Origin: Streptacidiphilus sp. P02-A3a
GTDB taxonomy: Bacteria > Actinomycetota > Actinomycetes > Streptomycetales > Streptomycetaceae
Length of the DNA stretch: 64,000 nucleotides
NCBI RefSeq assembly: GCF_014084105.1
Contig: NZ_CP048289.1
Span: 7,449,922-7,513,921, forward strand
Direction: 5' to 3'
Both the position numbers and the translations under genes were made by a program. Every line of letters begins with the position of its first letter. Position 1 is the first letter of the stretch. The notes under the pieces are model-generated. The model saw only the letters and a list, made by a program, of their open reading frames with translations. It had not been told where the DNA came from and did not search any database. Shown piece by piece: positions 42,068 through 50,466 of the stretch.

Positions 42068-43261
42068 CTACCCCACCGCTGCCGGAGCCGCACCGGGTGC
42101 GACCGCGGCCGGTGCCGGGACCAGCAGGCTGCCGCCGCTGGCCGGGTCGCGCTCGCAGCGGACCTCCAGCACCCCCGGCAGCCGGGCCGGGGTCCGCGCG
42201 GTGGCCAGCAGCCGCAGGTGCCCGCGCGGCACCAGCTCCTGCGCGAGCGGCAGCAGCCCGGCACACAGCTCCTGGTCCAGGTCCTCGGCGAGCACGGTCA
42301 GCAGCCTTTCCGCGTCGGGTACTTCGGCCGCCGACGTCAGTTGCAGCACACCCGGGCCGGTCAGCAGCACGGTGGCGAAGGCCAGGCGGCGCAGCGTCCC
42401 GGCGCCGAGGAGCTCCGCCGAGGTCCAGTGCCCGTCGCCCTCGTCCACCGCGGTGATCACCCGCTCGCCGCCGCCCGAGGCGTCCCGCAGCACGCCGAGC
42501 CCGGCCACCGGCTGGCTGCTCCCCGCGCGCAGCGTCTGGACCAGCCGCCCGAACCTGATCCGGCACTCGCCCTGGATCCGGGCGATCACCGCCGCCAGGT
42601 TCTCCGCCGAGCCGCGCAGCCGGGCGTCGTCGGACACCGGGACCCAGCCGCGCATCAGCGCGGGCACCGGGTCCACCGCGAACAGCTCGCGCAGCGCGGT
42701 GAGCAGGTGCTCCACCGCGGCCAGTACCCGCCGCTCGCCCGGGTTGGCGCCCGCCACCCGCAGCGGCAGCTGGGCGCTGAGCAGCGACCGAGCCGAGAGC
42801 GGGGCGTGGATGTCGCCCTGGCGGCCGTCGCTGTGCCAGGCGGCGCTGATCCGCCCCCGGGCCTCCTCCCCGGTGGAGAGCAGCAGTTGCCGACCGAGGG
42901 CCAGCCGCTCGGCCGCGATCCGGGGCCTGCCGTCGGTCCGTACCGCGACCTCCAGCCGGACGGTGCCCTGCGGGGTGCCGACCGAGCAGCCGAGCCGGAA
43001 GCCCTGGCGTCCGTGCGGCGCGCAGCCCGCGAGGCCGCCGCGCACCCCCGCCAGCGCCTGCTCCAACTCCGCACCGCCCGCCAGGCCGCAGAGCGCGACC
43101 AGCGCGTCCAGGGCGTTGGACTTGCCGGTGCCGCCGGCCCCGTGCAGCAGGGTGACCGGCGCCAGCGGCAGCACCGTGCCCCGGTGCGACTTGAACGCGG
43201 CGAGCCGCAACTCCTGCACGGTGGCGCGGCGGGGGGCACGGGACTGCGGCTGATCGGTCAT
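42068..43261 (-). CDS. AAA/SMC-like ATPase (RecF-type head)
   Basis: A 397-residue protein: LRLAAFKSHRGTVLPLAPVTLLHGAGGTGKSNALDALVALCG (in parts) carries Walker A GAGGTGKSN in the RecF/SMC context. C-terminally, SAELLGAGTLRRLAFATVLLTGPGVLQL occupies the signature/Walker B region, but the Walker B acidic residues are not obvious (GPGVLQL rather than DEPE), so ATP hydrolysis may be impaired. The family is common in Streptomyces beside MazG-like genes; role unknown. Probable operon with the MazG-like gene. Confidence 0.8.
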   Translation of the reverse strand: MTDQPQSRAPRRATVQELRLAAFKSHRGTVLPLAPVTLLHGAGGTGKSNALDALVALCGLAGGAELEQALAGVRGGLAGCAPHGRQGFRLGCSVGTPQGTVRLEVAVRTDGRPRIAAERLALGRQLLLSTGEEARGRISAAWHSDGRQGDIHAPLSARSLLSAQLPLRVAGANPGERRVLAAVEHLLTALRELFAVDPVPALMRGWVPVSDDARLRGSAENLAAVIARIQGECRIRFGRLVQTLRAGSSQPVAGLGVLRDASGGGERVITAVDEGDGHWTSAELLGAGTLRRLAFATVLLTGPGVLQLTSAAEVPDAERLLTVLAEDLDQELCAGLLPLAQELVPRGHLRLLATARTPARLPGVLEVRCERDPASGGSLLVPAPAAVAPGAAPAAVG

Positions 43262-43358
43262 CCCCGGACGCTACTGCGCGCGGACCCGTCGGCACCGCCC
43301 TCGGCCGCCGAACGGGTGAACGCCGGTCGCCGGTCGCCCGCCACCGGGTGAACGCCGG

Positions 43359-44207
43359 TCAGGCCGGGGCGGGGCGGGTGAACCGGCTGAGCGTGACCGA
43401 GGCGGTGGCCGGCACCGGGTCCGGCAGCCGGGCGATCCGGCGGTCGAGCTCGGCGGCGTCGGTGTGCCAGGCGCTCGGTCCCATGTCCACCACGGTCCGC
43501 ACCGCCGCGTGGTCGAGTTCCATCGGGAAGGTGGTCTCGCTGTCGCCCTGGAACCCCAGATGCGGGCCGAGCGCCGCCGCCAGCCGCTGCTGCTTCCGGG
43601 CGTCCACCGCGAGCAGTCCCAACGCGCCGACCAGCTCCGCGAGGTGGCGGCTGGTCGGGGAGACCACCAGCAGCGTGCCGCCGGGTCGCAGTACCCGGCG
43701 GATCTCCGGCCCGTTGCGCGGCGCGAAGACGTTCAGGACCACCGACGCCGCCGCGTCGCGCAGCGGCAGCGGACGCCAGGCGTCGCAGACCACGGCTCCG
43801 GTACGGGGGTGCGCGCGGGCGGCGCGGCGCAGCGCGAACTTGGAGATGTCCAGGGCCAGGCCCTGGGCCCGCGGCCGGGCGTCCAGCACGGCGGCGAGGT
43901 AGTAGCCGGTGCCCGCGCCCAGGTCCACCACGGTCTCGGCGGCGTCCGGCACGGCCCGCGCCAGCGCTGCCGCGATCGGGGCGTAGTGGCCCGCGCCCAG
44001 GAACGCCTCGCGCGCGGCGACCATGGCGGCGGTGTCGCCGGTACCGGTGTGGGCGCCGCCGGGCAGCAGGTTGGCGTAGCCCTGCCGGGCGACGTCGAAG
44101 GTGTGGCGGTCCGGGCAGTGCAGCGGGCCGCCGCCGTCGGTGAGCGCCAGTGGCTGCCCGCAGTGGGGGCAGACCAGGTACTCCACGATGTCTGGCAGCA
44201 CGTGCAC
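43359..44207 (-). CDS. 23S rRNA (guanine-N1)-methyltransferase-like protein (RlmA/TlrB family)
   Basis: A 282-residue SAM methyltransferase. N-terminal zinc-ribbon: EYLVCPHCGQPLAL and GPLHCPDRHTFDVARQGYANLL. Then the class I core: VVDLGAGTGYYLAAVLD, LALDISKFALRRAARAH, VVLNVFAPRNGPEIRRVLRPGGTLLVVSP (in parts). The RlmA(I)/RlmA(II) group methylates G745/G748 of 23S rRNA, and the Streptomyces member TlrB gives tylosin resistance. Housekeeping versus macrolide-resistance role cannot be told here; no macrolide cluster is nearby. Confidence 0.87.
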   Translation of the reverse strand: MHVLPDIVEYLVCPHCGQPLALTDGGGPLHCPDRHTFDVARQGYANLLPGGAHTGTGDTAAMVAAREAFLGAGHYAPIAAALARAVPDAAETVVDLGAGTGYYLAAVLDARPRAQGLALDISKFALRRAARAHPRTGAVVCDAWRPLPLRDAAASVVLNVFAPRNGPEIRRVLRPGGTLLVVSPTSRHLAELVGALGLLAVDARKQQRLAAALGPHLGFQGDSETTFPMELDHAAVRTVVDMGPSAWHTDAAELDRRIARLPDPVPATASVTLSRFTRPAPA

Positions 44208-44259
44208 CGTTCCTCAGCTGTTCAGCGGCCGTCAGCAGCGGCCCGGGACAGCCCCCAGG

Positions 44260-44799
44260 TTACGGCGCGTCCCCCGGCTCCCCCGAGTCGTCCTGCTCGT
44301 CGACACCGCCGACACCGCCGACGCCGTCGATGCCGCCCAGGTCGCCCAGCCCCTCGGCGCCCTGCTCGTCCTCGCGGTCGTCATCGTCGTCGTCCTCGCC
44401 GTCCTCGGCCGCGCCCTCGGGCAGCTGGTCGACGATCCAGCCCGCGAGGCGTTCGGCGGTGGCCTCGACGCCCAGCCGCCCCTCCCGCACGCCGCGCGCC
44501 AGGCTGCGCATCTCGCGGGTGGTGGTGGCCACGCTCGCGCCGCCGGACACCAGGTAGGCGAAGGCGACGGCGGTGGCGAACAGCTCGTTGTTGCGCTCCA
44601 GCGCGGGCACCCGGATCAGCTGGTGCATCAGCGCCGCCGCCCGGTCCTCGGGCTCGGGGTAGACCAGGACGTCGAAGATCTCCGCCTGGTGCCGGGTCAC
44701 GGCCGCGACCAGCGAGCCGTAGTCGGTGACCCGGGGGTCGCCGGGGGTGTACTGCTCGGCCACCATCAGCAGCCAGGACAGGTCGATCTCGATGTTCAA
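44260..44799 (-). CDS. Fic/Doc-like toxin-type protein, degenerate
   Basis: A 179-residue protein of the family annotated in Streptomyces as a Fic-type toxin component. Seen: IDLSWLLMVAEQYTPGDPRVTDYGSLVAAVTRHQAEIF (in parts), RAAALMHQLIRVPALERNNELFATAVAFAYLVSGG. The last block lies where Doc proteins carry HxFx(D/N)xNKR, but the His and the NKR are replaced, so AMPylation/phosphorylation activity is doubtful. The C-terminus is a 50-residue Asp/Glu/Gly-rich disordered tail. Its start overlaps the RHH gene by 4 bp. Confidence 0.72.
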   Translation of the reverse strand: MNIEIDLSWLLMVAEQYTPGDPRVTDYGSLVAAVTRHQAEIFDVLVYPEPEDRAAALMHQLIRVPALERNNELFATAVAFAYLVSGGASVATTTREMRSLARGVREGRLGVEATAERLAGWIVDQLPEGAAEDGEDDDDDDREDEQGAEGLGDLGGIDGVGGVGGVDEQDDSGEPGDAP

Positions 44800-45029
44800 C
44801 GGCGCTGGCCCGTCCCCTCGTGCTCGCCGAACTCGGCCAGGAACGCCGACTCGTACTCCTTCATGAACTGCGCTGCCGCGTCCACGAAGGTGCGCCCGAC
44901 CTCGCCCATGTCCTGTTGGACCAGCTTCTCGATGTACTGGTTCATGCTGATCCCCTCCTGTTCGGCCCTGGCCCGGGCGATCTCCGCAGTGGTGGCGTCC
45001 ACCCGGACGTTCAGCTGCTTCTTAGTCAT
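44796..45029 (-). CDS. Ribbon-helix-helix antitoxin-type protein
   Basis: A 77-residue protein with an N-terminal MTKKQLNVRVDATTAEIARARAEQEGISMNQYIEKLV (in parts), typical of ribbon-helix-helix/HicB-like DNA-binding antitoxins, then a helical tail likely to contact the partner. It is first in a two-gene operon with the Fic-like gene (ATGA overlap), the standard antitoxin-toxin order. It probably autoregulates its own promoter; no operator was pinned down in the gap to 45111. Confidence 0.82.
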   Translation of the reverse strand: MTKKQLNVRVDATTAEIARARAEQEGISMNQYIEKLVQQDMGEVGRTFVDAAAQFMKEYESAFLAEFGEHEGTGQRR

Positions 45030-45111
45030 ACCTTCAAGCTAGCGCGATTCCGCTAGCATGCAAGGCCCGCACCGGCCGGACTTTGAGGGGATACCCGCTC
45101 GGGGGCGCGTT

Positions 45112-45168
45112 AAAAGGCCCCGGGGCGCGGGCGCGCAACTCGTGCGCTCCCCCGTGCACCCCGGGGCC
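45112..45168 (-). terminator. Terminator of the RlmD-like gene with U-tract
   Basis: Outer 10-bp arms GGCCCCGGGG/CCCCGGGGCC (45116-45125, 45159-45168). AAAA at 45112-45115 gives UUUU at the 3' side of the leftward transcript. It is placed 19 bp past the methyltransferase stop. Confidence 0.7.
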
Positions 45169-45186
45169 CTACCGGTCGAAAGGCGG

Positions 45187-46545
45187 TCAGCCGGCCACCG
45201 GCTCCAGGATCGCCACGCACTCCACGTGCTGGGTCATCGGGAACAGGTCGAAGGCCCGCAGGCTGGTCGGCCGGTAGCCGGACGCCGCGAAGAAGCCCAG
45301 GTCCCGGGCCAGCGCCGCCGGATCGCAGGCCACGTAGGCGATGGCGCGCGGCCCCAGCCCCGCCAGGTGCCGGACGGTGTCACGGCCCGCGCCGGAGCGC
45401 GGCGGGTCGAGCACCACCAGGTCGGTCTCGGTGATGCCGGTGCGCGGCAGCAGCCGCTCGACCTTGTCGCACTCGATCCGGACCCGCTTCTCGCCGATCA
45501 GGTCGCCCAGGTTGTGCCGGGCGTCGGCGACCGACTGCTTGGACGACTCGATGCCGAGCACCGCGCCGGTCTCCCCCAGCTGGTCGGCCAGCGCCCCGGC
45601 GAACAGGCCGACCCCGCAGTACAGGTCGAGCGCGTTCTCGCCCTCCTGCGGGTCCAGTCCTTCGAGTACGGCCGAGACCAGCAGGTCGGGGGCCTCCGGG
45701 TGGATCTGCCAGAAGCCGCCGTCACCGACCCGCCAGGTGCGCCCGGCGGCGCGCTCGCGGACGAAGGAGCGCCCGTGCACCCGGTGCGGGCCTCCGTGGC
45801 CGTCGATCCGCGTCACCGACACCGGCCGGTCCAGATCCACGATCGGCAGCCGCGCGCCCTCACGCGGGGTGAGGATCACCTGGCGGTCGGAGGAGCCGGT
45901 GGCGGAGATCGCCTCGACCGTCTCCATGCCGTCCCAGTTCCGGGTCTCCACGCCCAGCTCGGCCACGCCGGGCGCGGCGATCAGGCAGTCGTCGATCGGC
46001 TCGACGTCGTGCGAGCGGTGGCGGCGCAGCCCGGCCCGCCCGGTCGCCGGGTCGACGGCGTACTGCACCCGGGTACGCCAGCGCGGGACGGTGCCCGCCG
46101 GGAGCTTGCCGCCGACCGGCTCGACGCTGCCGTCCCAGCCGGCCTCGGCCGGGCTGAGCCCGGCCAGCTGCCGCAGCTGCTCGGTGATCACCTGGGCCTT
46201 GAGCTTGCGCTGCGCGCCCGGGGTGGCGTGCTGCCAGTCGCAGCCGCCGCAGCGGCCGGGCCCGGCGAAGGCGCACGGCGGCTGGACCCGGTCCTTGGAC
46301 GCGGTCAGCACCTCGACCGCGTCCGCCCGCAGGAAGCGCGAACTGACCGTGCCGTCGGTGACCTCGGCGACCACGCGCTCACCGGGGAGCGCGTGCCGCA
46401 CGAACAGCACCCGGCCCTCGTGCCGGGCCACGCAGTGGCCGCCGTGGGCGACCGGTCCCACCTCCACCTCGTACCGCTGCCCGACAAGGGACTCCGCGGC
46501 TTCCGGGTCGTTGGCGGTGGCGGGGATGGGACGTCGGTTCGTCAC
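45187..46545 (-). CDS. RlmD/TrmA-type RNA (uracil-5-)-methyltransferase
   Basis: A 452-residue SAM-dependent m5U RNA methyltransferase. Seen: N-terminal TRAM-like domain (GQRYEVEVGPVAHGGHCVARHEGRVLFVRHALPGERV in parts), possible Fe-S or zinc cysteines in PPCAFAGPGRCGGCDWQH, SAM site ALDLYCGVGLFAGALAD, VVLDPPRSGAGRD and the catalytic Cys in IAYVACDPAALARDLGFF. The target (23S rRNA U747/U1939 or tRNA U54) cannot be decided. The GTG start overlaps the stop of the APC permease gene (GTGA), so they form an operon. Confidence 0.9.
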   Translation of the reverse strand: MTNRRPIPATANDPEAAESLVGQRYEVEVGPVAHGGHCVARHEGRVLFVRHALPGERVVAEVTDGTVSSRFLRADAVEVLTASKDRVQPPCAFAGPGRCGGCDWQHATPGAQRKLKAQVITEQLRQLAGLSPAEAGWDGSVEPVGGKLPAGTVPRWRTRVQYAVDPATGRAGLRRHRSHDVEPIDDCLIAAPGVAELGVETRNWDGMETVEAISATGSSDRQVILTPREGARLPIVDLDRPVSVTRIDGHGGPHRVHGRSFVRERAAGRTWRVGDGGFWQIHPEAPDLLVSAVLEGLDPQEGENALDLYCGVGLFAGALADQLGETGAVLGIESSKQSVADARHNLGDLIGEKRVRIECDKVERLLPRTGITETDLVVLDPPRSGAGRDTVRHLAGLGPRAIAYVACDPAALARDLGFFAASGYRPTSLRAFDLFPMTQHVECVAILEPVAG

Positions 46546-48653
46546 TCGATGCTTTCCTTGCTGCTCTGATCGCTGCTGCTCTGATCGCTCTGCTTGCTCT
46601 GGCTTGCCGCGGCCTTGGCCGGGCGGTGCAGGTCGCGGTTCTGCACCCGGTGCAGGTCCCCCCGGCGGACCTGCCCGGGGGCGGTCCACTCCACCGGCTT
46701 GCGCCGCCGCTCGGAGGATTCCAGCTGCCAGGGTACCGAGACCACCATCACCCCAGGCGTGAACAGCAGTCTTCCCTTGAGCCGGAGTGCGCTCTGGTTG
46801 TGCAGCAGGTGCTCGTACCAGTGCCCGACGACGTACTCGGGGATGAAGACGGTGACCACGTCGCGGGGGCTGGTCCGGCGCAGGTTGCGGACGTACTCCA
46901 CCACCGGGCGGGTGACCTCGCGGTAGGGCGAGTCGAGCACCTTGAGCGGGATCTCGATGCCCCGCCGCTCCCAGTCCTGGCGCAGCACGGCGGTGTCCGC
47001 CGGGTCGACGTTGACCGTCAGCGCCTCCAGCGTGGAGGTCTTCGCGGACCGGCTGATCTGGGCGTAGGCGAGCGCCCTGAGCGTCGGCTTGTGCAGCTTG
47101 GAGACCAGCACCACCGAGTGCACCCGCGACGGCAGCACCGACTCGTCCGGGGCCTCCTCGGCCGCCGACAGCTCGGTGGAGACCCGGTCGTAGTGCTTGC
47201 GGATGGCCTTCATCAGGATGAAGAACACCACCATCAGCAGGCAGGACATCCAGGCGCCCTCCATGAACTTGGTGCTCAGGACGACCACCAGGACGCAGGC
47301 GGTGCAGCTCAGGCCGACGCTGTTGATCACCCGGCTGCGCATCATCCGGCGGCGGACCGCGGGGTCGGTCTCGGTCTTCAGCAGCCGGGTCCAGTGCCGG
47401 ATCATGCCGGTCTGGCTCATGTTGAAGGAGACGAAGACGCCGATGATGTACAGCTGGATCAGCCGGTCCGGGTTGGCCCCGTAGCCGATGATGAAGACCA
47501 CGGCCACGGCCGCCAGCGCGATGATGCCGTTGGAGAACGCCAGCCGGTCGCCGCGGGTGTGCAGCTGCCGGGGCAGGTAGCGGTCCTGGGCGAGGATCGA
47601 GCCGAGCACCGGGAAGCCGTTGAAGGCGGTGTTGGCGGCCAGCACCAGGATCAGGCCGGTGACCGCGGCGATGAAGTAGAAGCCCGGCGTGAAGTTGCTG
47701 AACACGGCCTGGCTGATCTGCGCCAGCGCGGTCTTCTGCTGGTACCCGGCCGGGGCGCCGACCAGCTGGCTGTTGCTGCCGGCCATGTGCAGGCCGGTGA
47801 GGTTGCCCATCCAGATGATGCTGATCATCATGACCACCGCCATCACCGCCATCATCAGCAGCGTGGTGGCGGCGTTCTTGCTCTTCGGCTTGCGGAAGGC
47901 CGGGACGCCGTTGCTGATCGCCTCGACACCGGTGAGCGCGGCGCAGCCCGAGGAGAAGGTCTTCAGCAGCAGGAACACCATGGCCAGGCCCGCGACGTTG
48001 CTGTGTCCAGGGGCCGCGACCAGGTGGAAGCCGGCGCTGACGGCATGCATCTGGGTACCGAAGAAGAACTTGCGGATCGCCGCGTAGGCCGCGAGCCCGA
48101 GGATTCCGATCATGAAGCCGTAGGTCGGGATGGCGAAGGCGGTGCCGGATTCGCGCACCCCGCGCAGATTCATCCCCATCAGCAGGATGACCAGGGTGAC
48201 CGAGATGGCCACCTCGTGCCCGTGCAGCGACGGCACCGCCGAGACCAGGTTGGCGACACCGGAGGTGGTGGACACGGCGACGGTCAGCACGTAGTCGACC
48301 ATCAGCGCCGCCGCGACGGTGAGCCCGGCGTTGGCGCCGAGGTTGACCGTCGCCACCTCGTAGTCACCGCCGCCGCTCGGGTACGCGTGGACGTTCTGCC
48401 GGTACGAGGCGACGACCACGAGCATGACCAGGGCCACCACCCCGCCCACCCACCAGGAGAAGTGGATGGTGGCGATCCCGGCCACGGACAGGGACAGGAA
48501 GATCTGCTCCGGCGCGTAGGCGACGGAGGAGAGCGCGTCGGAGGCGAAGACGGGCAGCGCGATCCGCTTGGGGAGCAGCGTTTCGCCGAGTCTGTCGTTC
48601 TGAAGTGCGCGACCGATCAGGATGCGCTTGGGCAAGCCGGTGAGTTTGGACAC
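46542..48653 (-). CDS. APC-superfamily amino acid/potassium permease
   Basis: A 703-residue integral membrane protein with about twelve hydrophobic segments and a 200-residue cytoplasmic C-terminal domain. Seen: FASDALSSVAYAPEQIFLSL, YPSGGGDYEVATVNLGANAGL and GCAALTGVEAISNGVPAFRKPKSKNA (in parts), typical of the branch that includes KimA-like potassium transporters. It is divergent from two TrkA-type proteins, which favours a K+ rather than amino-acid role, though this is inference. The C-terminal end is Ser/Gln/Lys-rich low complexity. Confidence 0.85.
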   Translation of the reverse strand: MSKLTGLPKRILIGRALQNDRLGETLLPKRIALPVFASDALSSVAYAPEQIFLSLSVAGIATIHFSWWVGGVVALVMLVVVASYRQNVHAYPSGGGDYEVATVNLGANAGLTVAAALMVDYVLTVAVSTTSGVANLVSAVPSLHGHEVAISVTLVILLMGMNLRGVRESGTAFAIPTYGFMIGILGLAAYAAIRKFFFGTQMHAVSAGFHLVAAPGHSNVAGLAMVFLLLKTFSSGCAALTGVEAISNGVPAFRKPKSKNAATTLLMMAVMAVVMMISIIWMGNLTGLHMAGSNSQLVGAPAGYQQKTALAQISQAVFSNFTPGFYFIAAVTGLILVLAANTAFNGFPVLGSILAQDRYLPRQLHTRGDRLAFSNGIIALAAVAVVFIIGYGANPDRLIQLYIIGVFVSFNMSQTGMIRHWTRLLKTETDPAVRRRMMRSRVINSVGLSCTACVLVVVLSTKFMEGAWMSCLLMVVFFILMKAIRKHYDRVSTELSAAEEAPDESVLPSRVHSVVLVSKLHKPTLRALAYAQISRSAKTSTLEALTVNVDPADTAVLRQDWERRGIEIPLKVLDSPYREVTRPVVEYVRNLRRTSPRDVVTVFIPEYVVGHWYEHLLHNQSALRLKGRLLFTPGVMVVSVPWQLESSERRRKPVEWTAPGQVRRGDLHRVQNRDLHRPAKAAASQSKQSDQSSSDQSSKESIE

Positions 48654-49045
48654 GCTGAGGATGGTAGGCCCAGATCTTAACGGCTTCTTGATGGCCCTCC
48701 CTTCTGCATCCCTGCGACCCTGGAAGGGGTAAGGGTTCAGCTTGATCTGCGAGACCCGTCGATTACCTACGATTCGCAGGTCAGAAGGGGTTCTTGGCCA
48801 TGCAACGCATCTCTCTCGGTCTCGACTCCGTTACGGATTGGCAACCGTCGCTTGTGAATTTCTGCACGCGGGAACACCAGCGGAGGTGGATCGCCCGAAG
48901 CCCTGCCGGGCTTCCTGGGTACATACGCCCCGACTTGCCCAGGTGGTGCGGTTGTGCCATTCCCGGGCGGGGGTGCGACCCTGGTGCGGGCACCCGCTGA
49001 GACGGTGCCAAGATCGAGCCGAGACACCACACCGGAAGGACGGTC
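48654..49045. promoter_or_regulatory. Divergent intergenic region between APC permease and trkA genes
   Basis: 392 bp without a convincing gene. It contains a small perfect hairpin AAGCCC-TGCC-GGGCTT (48898-48913) and, just before trkA, GGTGCGGGCACCCGC with local self-complementarity (48978-48998). A c-di-AMP riboswitch would be plausible for such genes, but I could not match its conserved core. It likely holds the promoters of both operons. Confidence 0.4.
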
Positions 49046-49708
49046 GTGCACATCGTCATCATGGGTTGCGGGCGCGTGGGTTCCGCCCTCGCACGCACCC
49101 TCGAGAAGCAGGGTCACTCGGTCGCAGTCGTCGACCAGGACCCCACGGCATTCCGCCGTCTCGGTTCGGGCTTCGTCGGCAAGCGGGTCACTGGGGTCGG
49201 TTTCGACCAGGACACGCTGCGCGAAGCGGGGATCGAGGAGGCCGACGCCTTCGCTGCGGTGAGCAGCGGCGACAACTCCAACATCATCGCCGCTCGGGTG
49301 GCCCGGGAGACCTTCGGCGTCGAGAACGTCGCGGCCCGGATCTACGACCCCCGCCGCGCGGAGGTCTACCAGCGCCTGGGCATCCCCACGGTCGCCACGG
49401 TCCGCTGGACCGCCGACCAGATGATGCGGCGGCTGCTGCCGAGCGAGGCCGAGCCGAACTGGCAGGACCCGAGCGGCGCCGTCCAGCTGGCCGAGGTCCC
49501 GGTGGCCGGCGGCTGGATCGGCCACCGGCTGTCCAAGCTGGAGACGGCCGCCGAGGTCCGCGTGGCCTTCGTCACCCGGCTCGGTGTCGGCACCCTCCCC
49601 ACCCCGGAGATGGTGCTGCAGGAGAGCGACGTGGTGCACATGATGATGCGTACCGCCGATCTGAAGGCCGTCGAGGCCGTCTTCGCGAAGGGCCCGGAGG
49701 AGCACTGA
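49046..49708 (+). CDS. trkA: TrkA-type potassium channel/transporter regulatory subunit (first copy)
   Basis: A 220-residue RCK protein that gates a K+ transporter through NAD(H)/ATP and possibly c-di-AMP. Seen: MHIVIMGCGRVGSALARTLEKQGHSVAVVDQDP (GxGxxG Rossmann fold, in parts), AVSSGDNSNIIAARVARETFGVENV, and a C-terminal RCK_C half with IGHRLSKLE and LPTPEMVLQESDVVHMM. GTG start with GGAAGGA upstream. Its stop overlaps the ATG of the second copy, so the two subunits are cotranslated and probably form a heteromer. Confidence 0.9.
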   Translation: MHIVIMGCGRVGSALARTLEKQGHSVAVVDQDPTAFRRLGSGFVGKRVTGVGFDQDTLREAGIEEADAFAAVSSGDNSNIIAARVARETFGVENVAARIYDPRRAEVYQRLGIPTVATVRWTADQMMRRLLPSEAEPNWQDPSGAVQLAEVPVAGGWIGHRLSKLETAAEVRVAFVTRLGVGTLPTPEMVLQESDVVHMMMRTADLKAVEAVFAKGPEEH

Positions 49709-50373
49709 TGCGGGTAGCCATTGCCGGAGCCGGTGCGGTGGGACGATCCATCGCAGGCGAGCTGCTGGAAAACGGCCACGAGGTCCTGCTCGTGGACAAG
49801 AACCCCAAGTCCATCTCGGTGGAGCGGGTGCCGACGGCCGAGTGGCTGCTGGCTGACGCCTGCGAGATCACCGCGCTGGACGAGGCGGCGCTTCAGCGCT
49901 GCAACGTCGTCATCGCCGCGACCGGGGACGACAAGGTCAACCTGGTCGTCTCGCTGCTGGCGAAGACCGAGTACGGCGTGCCGCGGGTGGTCGCCCGGGT
50001 GAACAACCCGAAGAACGAGTGGCTCTTCAACGAGGCCTGGGGGGTGGACGTGGCGGTGTCCACGCCGCGCCTGATGTCGGCGCTGGTCGAGGAGGCCGTG
50101 AGCGTCGGCGACCTGGTCCGGCTGATGCGCTTCAGCCAGGGCGACGCCAACCTGGTGGAGTTCACCCTTTCGGCGGACGCCAGCGTGGTCGGCACCCGGG
50201 TCAGCGGCGTCGAGTGGCCCGAGGACACCGCGCTGGTGACGATCATCCGCGAGGGCCGGGTGCTGGTGCCGAGCGGCAGCGACACCCTGGAGGGCGGCGA
50301 CGAGCTGCTGTTCGTGGCCACCGCCGAGCGCGAGGCCGAGCTGGAGTCCCTGCTGGCGGGCGAGAAGGTCTGA
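49708..50373 (+). CDS. trkA: TrkA-type potassium channel/transporter regulatory subunit (second copy)
   Basis: A 221-residue paralogue of the preceding gene: MRVAIAGAGAVGRSIAGELLENGHEVLLVDKNP (in parts), VVIAATGDDKVNLVVSLLAKTEYGVPRVVARVN (in parts), and the RCK_C half ending GGDELLFVATAEREAELESLL. No K+ channel pore gene follows; the partner may be the divergent APC permease or a distant transporter. The stop is followed by a strong terminator. Confidence 0.9.
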   Translation: MRVAIAGAGAVGRSIAGELLENGHEVLLVDKNPKSISVERVPTAEWLLADACEITALDEAALQRCNVVIAATGDDKVNLVVSLLAKTEYGVPRVVARVNNPKNEWLFNEAWGVDVAVSTPRLMSALVEEAVSVGDLVRLMRFSQGDANLVEFTLSADASVVGTRVSGVEWPEDTALVTIIREGRVLVPSGSDTLEGGDELLFVATAEREAELESLLAGEKV

Positions 50374-50390
50374 CCTGCGGGTGGTACCAC

Positions 50391-50429
50391 GGGAGCGGGG
50401 CCGGTGACACCGTCACCGGCCCCGCTCCC
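50391..50429. terminator. Strong bidirectional terminator
   Basis: Perfect 18-bp inverted repeat (arms 50391-50408 and 50412-50429) with a 3-nt loop, between the convergent trkA and DUF3159 stops. Confidence 0.85.
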
Positions 50430-50466
50430 GTTCCCACTCCTCGGCCCCGGGTCGCCCCGGTGGCGG

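Noticed and set aside
48654..49045. c-di-AMP (ydaO) riboswitch in front of trkA
   Set aside because: Gene context is suggestive, but I could not find the conserved core elements; left as an unassigned leader.
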